From the NCBI GenBank assembly GCA_947625315.1, contig CANQOE010000077.1, positions 1-6,533 on the forward strand: 6,533 bases of DNA. The letters run 5' to 3'. Positions 4,446-6,533 of the stretch are shown here, piece by piece; positions within the stretch are counted from its first letter, which is position 1; each line of letters begins with the position of its first letter. This DNA comes from an uncultured Bacilli bacterium (GTDB lineage: Bacteria > Bacillota_I > Bacilli_A > RF39 > UBA660). The notes under the pieces were generated by a model. It saw only the letters and a list, made by a program, of their open reading frames with translations, was not told the origin of the DNA and did not search any database. Both the position numbers and the translations under genes were made by a program.

Positions 4446-5966
4446 ATGAAAAAAGATAAAGGAATAAAATTTGAAACATTAAAGAAACCAAGATTAATAA
4501 GAAATTTAGTAATATTATTTATGATAACCTTTATAGGAAGTGCAATATATTTTAAAACAAGTAGTGCTAAATATCAAACAACGCAAGTAATACCTATAAT
4601 AAATACGAAAGTAGTAAACAAGCCCTGGTGGACTTTAACAATTAAAGAAAGTGGAAAAGAAGATAAAGTATTAAAGAGTGGGCCAGGAATAACAGATAAT
4701 AATTATACATTTGATTATCAATTAGAAAATGAATATGTTATAAGTAGTTTTACATGTACAAGAAGAGAAGGAAATAAAGTAGAAAATGAAATAGAAATAA
4801 CAATCGAAAATAATAAATTTAAAATAACAGATAGTGCTAAAAAAAGAGGAACAGTATGTGAAGTAACCATAAGAGGGTTATTAAAAGATAAAATACTCGC
4901 AGATAATAAAATAAAAGAAGGAGAACCTGATCTTAGTAAGACAGCATGTGATAATAGTTTAGTCAATAATGAAAACATATGTGAAGATGAAACTCAAAAT
5001 GGAGTATATAAATCTGAAGATGATTATGGACCAACCTATTATTATCGAGGAAGTATAAATAACAATTGGGTAAAATTTGGCCAAACAAATGAAGGTAAAA
5101 ATATTTGGTGGCGAATAATCAGAATAAATGGCAATGGGAGTATAAGATTAGTATATGCCGGAGTTGGTGAAGCAAGTGAAGTAGACCCTAATTATAACGA
5201 TGATACTAAAAAAGGTTATTTTATGGCTGCTAATGATAGCGTAGGTTATAATACTTTTAATACTAATAACTACGATAATGCTTATGTAGGTTATATGTAT
5301 GGAGATGTAGGAGTAACAATAGATGATAATTGTAATGAAAAATGTGCTTATCAAAAAACGCACGCTAATAAAAATGATAGTGATGTCAAAAAAGCTATAG
5401 ATGCCTGGTATGAAGCAAATTTACAAGAAGAAGAACAATATTTAGATGGAGATGCTGGCTTCTGTGGAGATAGAAGTATTTCTGAGGAACATCATGAAAT
5501 CTATACAGAATTAGGATATGGAACAAATATTACATTTTATAATGGTGCTAAAAGAATGGTTGATCCGTTAACTATGGAATATAAAGAAAAGCCTATACCA
5601 ACCTTTAAATGCTTTAACAAAGAACAAGATTTATATACAACAAAGGGAGATAATATTGGAAATAAAGCTTTAGAACATCCAATAGGATTAATCACGGCTG
5701 ATGAAGTAGCTTATGCTGGAACTGATGGTAATTATAATTATGGTTATTGGCTATACACAGCAACTACCAATTGGACAATGACTCCATCACATTATTCAGG
5801 TCTATCATGGATTTTAGTTCTTGGTATTAATGGAGGTGGTGGCTACCATGGAAGCTGGGGTCTTGCATTATATATTCCTGTAATTAACCTAAAATCAAGT
5901 ACTCAAGTACTTTCCGGTAATGGCACAATCGATAATCCGTATATCGTTGTTTATGACCAGGCATAA
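4446..5966 (+). CDS. Surface protein with C-terminal FGE/C-type-lectin-like domain
   Basis: This 506-residue protein has a charged N-terminus, a hydrophobic segment (about 21-36) and TSSAKYQTT, so it is either cleaved after Ala41 or held as a membrane anchor. Residues 45-150 look like a beta-sandwich with Cys104 and Cys138. From about 197 (TYYYRGSINNNWVKFG...WWRIIRINGNGSIRLVYAG) begins a module common in surface proteins of gut Firmicutes. It leads to PIGLITADEVAYAG, YWLYTATTNWTMTPS and PVINLKS...GNGTIDNPYIV. That ending resembles the formylglycine-generating-enzyme/C-type-lectin-like fold (DUF6273-type), where the stretch between W..TPS and PVINLKS is the exposed variable part. Eight Cys in all (including 168/179, 296/300, 340/389) suggest disulfides outside the cell. 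There is no LPXTG sorting signal. Codon use shifts: the eight Ile up to residue 51 are all ATA, the last six are all ATT or ATC. Ligand unknown; a binding or adhesion role is inference. Confidence 0.85.
   Translation: MKKDKGIKFETLKKPRLIRNLVILFMITFIGSAIYFKTSSAKYQTTQVIPIINTKVVNKPWWTLTIKESGKEDKVLKSGPGITDNNYTFDYQLENEYVISSFTCTRREGNKVENEIEITIENNKFKITDSAKKRGTVCEVTIRGLLKDKILADNKIKEGEPDLSKTACDNSLVNNENICEDETQNGVYKSEDDYGPTYYYRGSINNNWVKFGQTNEGKNIWWRIIRINGNGSIRLVYAGVGEASEVDPNYNDDTKKGYFMAANDSVGYNTFNTNNYDNAYVGYMYGDVGVTIDDNCNEKCAYQKTHANKNDSDVKKAIDAWYEANLQEEEQYLDGDAGFCGDRSISEEHHEIYTELGYGTNITFYNGAKRMVDPLTMEYKEKPIPTFKCFNKEQDLYTTKGDNIGNKALEHPIGLITADEVAYAGTDGNYNYGYWLYTATTNWTMTPSHYSGLSWILVLGINGGGGYHGSWGLALYIPVINLKSSTQVLSGNGTIDNPYIVVYDQA
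5772..5891 (+). other. Compositionally foreign, possibly variable 3' segment of the surface gene
   Basis: This segment codes residues 443-482 (WTMTPS to NL). Bases 5821-5880 contain 12 A, 19 G, 8 C and 21 T (45% GC), against 33 A, 12 G, 2 C and 13 T (23% GC) at 4741-4800 in the same gene. The residues include a GGGG run and many small or aromatic residues (HYSGLSW, GYHGSWGLAL), as expected for surface loops on a lectin-like fold. Confidence 0.45.
5897..5912. repeat. Perfect inverted repeat inside the surface gene
   Basis: AAGTACT (5897-5903) and AGTACTT (5906-5912) are separated by CA. As single-stranded DNA or RNA this would be a 6-bp stem with a TCAA loop. It lies just downstream of the compositionally distinct segment, in codons for SSTQVL. 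Confidence 0.5.
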
Positions 5967-6051
5967 TTTGCAAACATAGATAAAAATTAATTAAAAAGTG
6001 TATTTTAATATAAAAAACTTCGGCCAATTATATATTGCAGTAAAATCTTTA

Positions 6052-6107
6052 ACTTGAGTTTATTCTAAAAAATATTAGATTTTTAAGTTTTAAAACAAAC
6101 CTCAAGT
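6052..6107. repeat. Inverted-repeat structure next to the relic's stop codon
   Basis: ACTTGAGTTT (6052-6061) pairs with AAACCTCAAGT (6097-6107), with one bulge. Inside are TAAAAA/TTTTTA (6066-6071/6080-6085) and the palindrome GTTTTAAAAC (6087-6096). On the minus strand this directly follows the relic's TGA and carries a T run, so it may be that gene's former terminator. Confidence 0.35.
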
Positions 6108-6389
6108 AAGAATATAAAAAGAATCTTTATGTTTATCTTTTTTATCAAAAGCAAGAACCAGTAATTCACCTTTACATCTAAAACAATAATTATCACCTAA
6201 AGAATTAATAAAATTCATAAGTTTAAAATGATTGCAAAAAATCTATCAGCCAAGAATATAAATTAGAATTAGGATCAATAATTTTAATTAGATTATGACA
6301 AAATAAAATACATTCTTTAAATAAATTAAAAGAGAAAGATTTAGAATTTCTTTCTAAGAAAGTTCTAAAAATAAAGAAATAAACTCAAG
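6053..6389. repeat. Spaced 12-bp inverted repeat around the relic
   Basis: CTTGAGTTTATT (6053-6064) has its exact reverse complement AATAAACTCAAG at 6378-6389. The match stops sharply at both ends. A related CTCAAGTA occurs at 6101-6108 and inside the surface gene at 5902-5909. Confidence 0.4.
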
Positions 6390-6506
6390 AAAAGTAAGAG
6401 GTATAATATGATGAGAAGAAAAGATAAAGGAATTAAGAAAATTAAGATAGTTAAGAAAGAGAGTGTAAAAAACTTTGTGTAAAGTCACCAATCTATGATA
6501 ATTAAT
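6102..6506 (-). pseudogene. Frameshifted minus-strand gene relic, weakly RecO-like
   Basis: Three overlapping minus-strand frames read like one broken protein. Part A (6506-6357) gives HRLVTLHKVFYTLFLN and later PLTFLEFISLFLELS. Part B (6384-6226) gives FLERNSKSFSFNLFKEC and later IKIIDPNSNLYSWLIDF. Part C, to TGA 6102-6104, gives FKLMNFINSLGDNYCFRCKG. Parts A and C share a frame and B is offset, so two compensating one-base shifts are needed: one in 6357-6384, and one at the A6 run 6236-6241, where one base fewer joins B to C. The order of a helical LEF..LFLEL segment, LFKECILF, FKLM.FINSLG and CFRC resembles the C-terminal half of RecO with its CxxC pair. The match is loose and recO context is absent. 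No clear start was found. A sequencing indel or AT-rich coincidence are alternatives. Confidence 0.4.
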
Positions 6507-6533
6507 TTAGAGATTAAAAAGTTCTTTTAGTCT

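Larger units (their letters stand above)
5967..6533. other. Gene-poor region with repeats and a decayed gene
   Basis: No intact gene is visible on either strand. The stretch holds an AT-only 7-bp inverted repeat (5990-5996/6003-6009), which lacks a T tract and so is a poor terminator for the surface gene. It also holds the structured segment at 6052-6107, the relic at 6102-6506 and a spaced 12-bp inverted repeat. Confidence 0.6.

Noticed and set aside
4718..4978. Minus-strand open frame of 86 codons inside the surface gene
   Set aside because: It is antisense to a well-supported secreted protein, has no RBS or promoter, and its Ser/Leu-rich composition is the mirror of the A-rich coding strand.
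5148..5363. Minus-strand open frame of 71 codons inside the surface gene
   Set aside because: Its Ile/Ser/Tyr-rich sequence is the antisense of Asn/Asp/Tyr codons; it has no start signals and lies within a conserved domain of the surface protein.
6408..6482. Plus-strand 24-codon frame starting MMRRKDKGIKK, preceded by AGAGG, with a KDKGIK match to the surface protein's N-terminus
   Set aside because: It is short and Lys-rich, lacks a hydrophobic segment before its stop, and lies antisense to the relic. It could be a fragment of a surface-gene paralogue, but the match is too short to support.
4446..6533. Complete diversity-generating retroelement
   Set aside because: No reverse transcriptase, accessory gene or template repeat is present; only the lectin-like target-type domain and a small palindrome are seen.
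1..6533. Mycoplasma-type code with TGA as Trp
   Set aside because: All Trp codons in the long frames are TGG (ten in the surface protein alone), which is not expected if TGA were a sense codon in such AT-rich DNA.

Overview
The window comes from a strongly AT-rich bacterium using the standard code: Trp is always TGG in the long reading frames, and no intact gene ends in TGA. Shine-Dalgarno sites, TTGACA/TATAAT promoters, sufB as the last gene of a suf cluster and the lineage-typical surface protein point to a low-GC Firmicute of the Bacilli/uncultured Mollicutes-relative type (inference). There are no rRNA, tRNA, CRISPR or transposase genes.

Layout. Positions 1-332 are the 3' end of sufB (Fe-S cluster scaffold). 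It is followed by a weak terminator and three 23-bp tandem repeats. Positions 393-1541 (minus) encode a 382-residue protein made of five consecutive sigma-70 region-4-like helix-turn-helix modules and no other sigma region. A divergent intergenic region (1542-1814) carries a near-consensus promoter on each strand plus nested inverted repeats. Then come a short single-stranded-DNA-binding protein (1815-2162), a hairpin terminator, a Fic AMP-transferase with an N-terminal inhibitory motif (2280-3011), a second terminator, and an N-terminally anchored extracellular protein resembling a degenerate polysaccharide deacetylase (3076-3852).

The right side begins with a double-HTH Xre regulator on the minus strand (3849-4301), whose stop codon overlaps that of the anchored protein. 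It is divergent from a 506-residue secreted or anchored surface protein (4446-5966). That protein ends in a C-type-lectin/FGE-like region whose base composition and codon use differ sharply from its own N-terminus. Positions 5967-6533 contain no intact gene. They hold inverted repeats and what looks like a frameshifted, decayed minus-strand gene, weakly RecO-like.

How the genes may work together. Most appear to be separate transcription units. The two regulators (the sigma-region-4 array and the tandem Xre protein) sit next to promoters with doubled TTGACA-type boxes or palindromes, which suggests autoregulation for the first and control of the surface protein for the second. These links are inferred from position only. 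The most unusual items are the five-module sigma-4 array protein and the mosaic 3' end of the surface gene.
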